Translations under genes and position numbers: made by a program | The notes under the pieces: model-generated | The model's database searches: none | What the model was told of the DNA's origin: nothing | Seen by the model: only the letters and a program-made list of their open reading frames with translations | Source: an uncultured Pseudomonadota bacterium | GTDB taxonomy: Bacteria > Pseudomonadota > Alphaproteobacteria > Rs-D84 | Direction of reading: 5' to 3' | Assembly (NCBI GenBank): GCA_947306185.1 | Contig: CAMZFU010000015.1 | Coordinates: 1-22,206, forward strand | Length of the DNA stretch: 22,206 nucleotides | Part shown: positions 20,751 to 22,206 of the stretch, in pieces | Numbering within the stretch: position 1 is the stretch's first letter | How the letters are laid out: every line of letters begins with the position of its first letter

Positions 20751-21572
20751 TTAGAATGCGTATGGTTTTGCAGCAAAATTATCCATTGCCTGTTGTATAT
20801 TGGTGGCGCTATCATCAGCCTGGCGACCGCAATCCACTAATTCTAATTCGCCATAGTATGCGGTCATCAATGGGTCAAATGCATTGTCCGAACTTGCCCA
20901 TTTGTCATTACCGGAATTTGGTTCACCGTATTTTGCCAGAACGTTTTGCCACCATGCCATAATCTTTTTATTCTTTTGGTTTTCGAATTTTTCGTCCATA
21001 CCTTCTTCTTCGTTGGCATCGTTTTTATAAACAATTTTCCAAACGACATTGTCGGTGGCGTTACTTGTAAAATAAACATCGATTGTTTCACCGGTTATAT
21101 CACGAACCAAATGTAGTTCAGATGCATACAGCACCCCACGATGTCGCGCCAATGATTTTATACATTTATCCAATTGTGCCGGGACATAAATCTTGCGTTG
21201 ACGGCATTCATAATCAAGGTTATATTTCCAATCTTTATGAATAGAATACACAACGCTGTCTTTTGGACGATTTTTATAAAGACCCGTTTCACGTGCAACC
21301 ATTTGGGCTTCGTCAAAGGTCATACCAAGCATAATACCGGCAATATCAAAACTGCCCGCTGCAACAGAGGATGCGCCATCATTCATTTTTATTGTTGTCA
21401 TACGACATTCGGTATTACTGTCATCATTTGTTTCGATTGCATAATCACCGAAATCCGCGTCTTCAACATCGCCTTCTTCAAATTCTTCGTAATCAAATTC
21501 ATCGGCCACGCACAATGGTGTCACACATACCACGGAAAATATCACAGCCAAAAAAACAAATATGCGTTTCAT
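20751..21572 (-). CDS. Secreted protein of unknown function
   Basis: A 273-residue protein with a signal peptide (MKRIFVFLAVIFSVVCVTPL, cleavage likely after CVA), then a very acidic stretch (DEFDYEEFEEGDVEDADFGD) and a globular part. FDIAGIMLGMTFDEAQMVAR is a motif I have seen in several periplasmic proteobacterial proteins of unknown role ('DIaGv.LGMs..EA'). Four cysteines in the mature part (for example in TECRM, YECRQR, DKCIKS, VDCGRQ) could form two disulfides. It lies 2 bp after the stop of the membrane protein gene and 4 bp before yraN, so the three form an operon. The function is unknown. Confidence 0.75.
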   Translation of the reverse strand: MKRIFVFLAVIFSVVCVTPLCVADEFDYEEFEEGDVEDADFGDYAIETNDDSNTECRMTTIKMNDGASSVAAGSFDIAGIMLGMTFDEAQMVARETGLYKNRPKDSVVYSIHKDWKYNLDYECRQRKIYVPAQLDKCIKSLARHRGVLYASELHLVRDITGETIDVYFTSNATDNVVWKIVYKNDANEEEGMDEKFENQKNKKIMAWWQNVLAKYGEPNSGNDKWASSDNAFDPLMTAYYGELELVDCGRQADDSATNIQQAMDNFAAKPYAF

Positions 21573-21574
21573 CT

Positions 21575-22206
21575 TTATTCCATAACATCTGTCACATAAA
21601 ATTCAAATACAACCGCCGGATCAATCCCTTTCAACAGGGCTTTTTGAACATCATCAATAGGTTCTTTAATCGTGCCTTTATACTCAACTTTCAGATACAT
21701 TGTGCCACGATCTACTGTTGGGACCTCGGTCATATCATTTGGTTTATACCATGTTTTTGTTTCGTAATCAACCTGCAAATAATCGCTGTCTTCACGTTTT
21801 ACTATTTCGTCAAACACGGATACTGTTCGCCGTACCCCCTTTGCCGCGGCATCCCGTATACTTACGGCTTCGCCATATTTCCATTTTTCGAACACAGATT
21901 TTGTGGACATATAAGACAGTGGCGAATACATACCATTTGTTGCTGTTCGCACCACAATATTATTTTCATCTGGTTCGATATATAAATATTCATAAACAAA
22001 CTTCTGAATTAACCAATCACGCAATTTCCTTGCCTGAACATCAGATAGTTTTTTTATTGTTCCAACCTGTTCTGTTGATAATAGTCCTGCACGAAAGAAG
22101 TTTGGTTCAATTACAACCTTGTCCGCGGTATCATATATGGCCGCAGACAAATACAGCGATGCAAACACACCGAACATTATGACAAGACCAATCAAGAAAC
22201 CTAATA
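21575..22206 (-). CDS. Membrane-anchored protein with periplasmic domain, N-terminus off window (VirB8-like?)
   Basis: The minus-strand frame is open to the window edge, so the true start is probably outside; the first possible start inside is a TTG at 22195. The visible part begins with one TM helix (LGFLIGLVIMFGVFASLYLS), followed by a soluble alpha/beta domain of about 185 residues (LRDWLIQKFVYEYLYIEPDE, MSTKSVFEKWKYGE, MYLKVEYKGTIKEPID, PAVVFEFYVTDVME). A TM helix followed by an NTF2-like domain with 'YV/YEY' helix and C-terminal strands is the plan of VirB8-type type IV secretion proteins, and this is the best analogy. Identity is too weak to be sure; it may be an unrelated family. The stop is 2 bp from the next gene. 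Confidence 0.6.
   Translation of the reverse strand, partial: LGFLIGLVIMFGVFASLYLSAAIYDTADKVVIEPNFFRAGLLSTEQVGTIKKLSDVQARKLRDWLIQKFVYEYLYIEPDENNIVVRTATNGMYSPLSYMSTKSVFEKWKYGEAVSIRDAAAKGVRRTVSVFDEIVKREDSDYLQVDYETKTWYKPNDMTEVPTVDRGTMYLKVEYKGTIKEPIDDVQKALLKGIDPAVVFEFYVTDVME

Noticed and set aside
1..22206. CRISPR array, insertion sequence or toxin-antitoxin pair
   Set aside because: No regularly spaced repeats, no transposase-like protein and no typical toxin or antitoxin gene were seen; the only tandem repeat is coding (6141-6380).

Overview
The window looks like a chromosome segment of an AT-rich, gene-dense alphaproteobacterium. The evidence is a partial lpxI (the LpxI route of lipid A synthesis), a small alphaproteobacterial-type HTH protein whose relatives normally carry an S24 domain, a DnaB closest in style to alphaproteobacterial chromosomal helicases, a Slam-type outer-membrane protein and outer-membrane barrels. 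The style recalls the uncultured host-associated or gut alphaproteobacteria, but I cannot place it to genus. No tRNA or rRNA gene was recognised.

Layout. 1-2816: envelope and housekeeping genes (start of lpxI on minus; two 8-strand-type outer-membrane barrels; an Fe-S RNA m5U methyltransferase). 2815-3166: a gene-free stretch that holds a well-supported but unannotatable small RNA on the minus strand, with sigma70-like promoter, five successive hairpins and terminator. Two large pyrimidine-rich loops complement Shine-Dalgarno sequences. 3166-4565: small HTH protein, winged-helix protein, birA. 4603-16843: a phage-derived module of podovirus type, in order: promoter and tandem leader terminators, SleB-like endolysin, holin-like protein, scaffold, lysine-rich histone-H1-like protein, major capsid, small protein, gp11-like adaptor, gp12-like protein, unknown, terminase ATPase half, [reverse-strand cassette], terminase nuclease half, portal, Bbp19-like protein, TM/coiled-coil protein. 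There is no integrase, polymerase, tail fibre or internal-core protein, so it may be a degraded prophage or a domesticated particle such as a gene transfer agent.

The most striking structure is at 10962-14301. The large terminase is cut exactly between its ATPase and nuclease domains by about 3.3 kb on the opposite strand, encoding a full-length DnaB helicase, a double-HTH regulator with an S24/LexA-like tail, and an unknown helical protein. The junctions are extremely tight (stop codons overlap on the left, start codons overlap divergently on the right), and the nuclease half has its own start and Shine-Dalgarno sequence. Packaging ATPase and nuclease may therefore be made as two proteins, with helicase and regulator genes embedded between them.

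16890-20399: a promoter drives a 670-residue lipoprotein with a TbpB-like C-terminal end and the adjacent Slam-type translocator, with an 11-bp terminator/attenuator hairpin between them; this is a probable surface-lipoprotein export pair. 20405-22206: minus-strand operon with a membrane-anchored protein (start off the window), a secreted protein and a YraN/UPF0102 protein.
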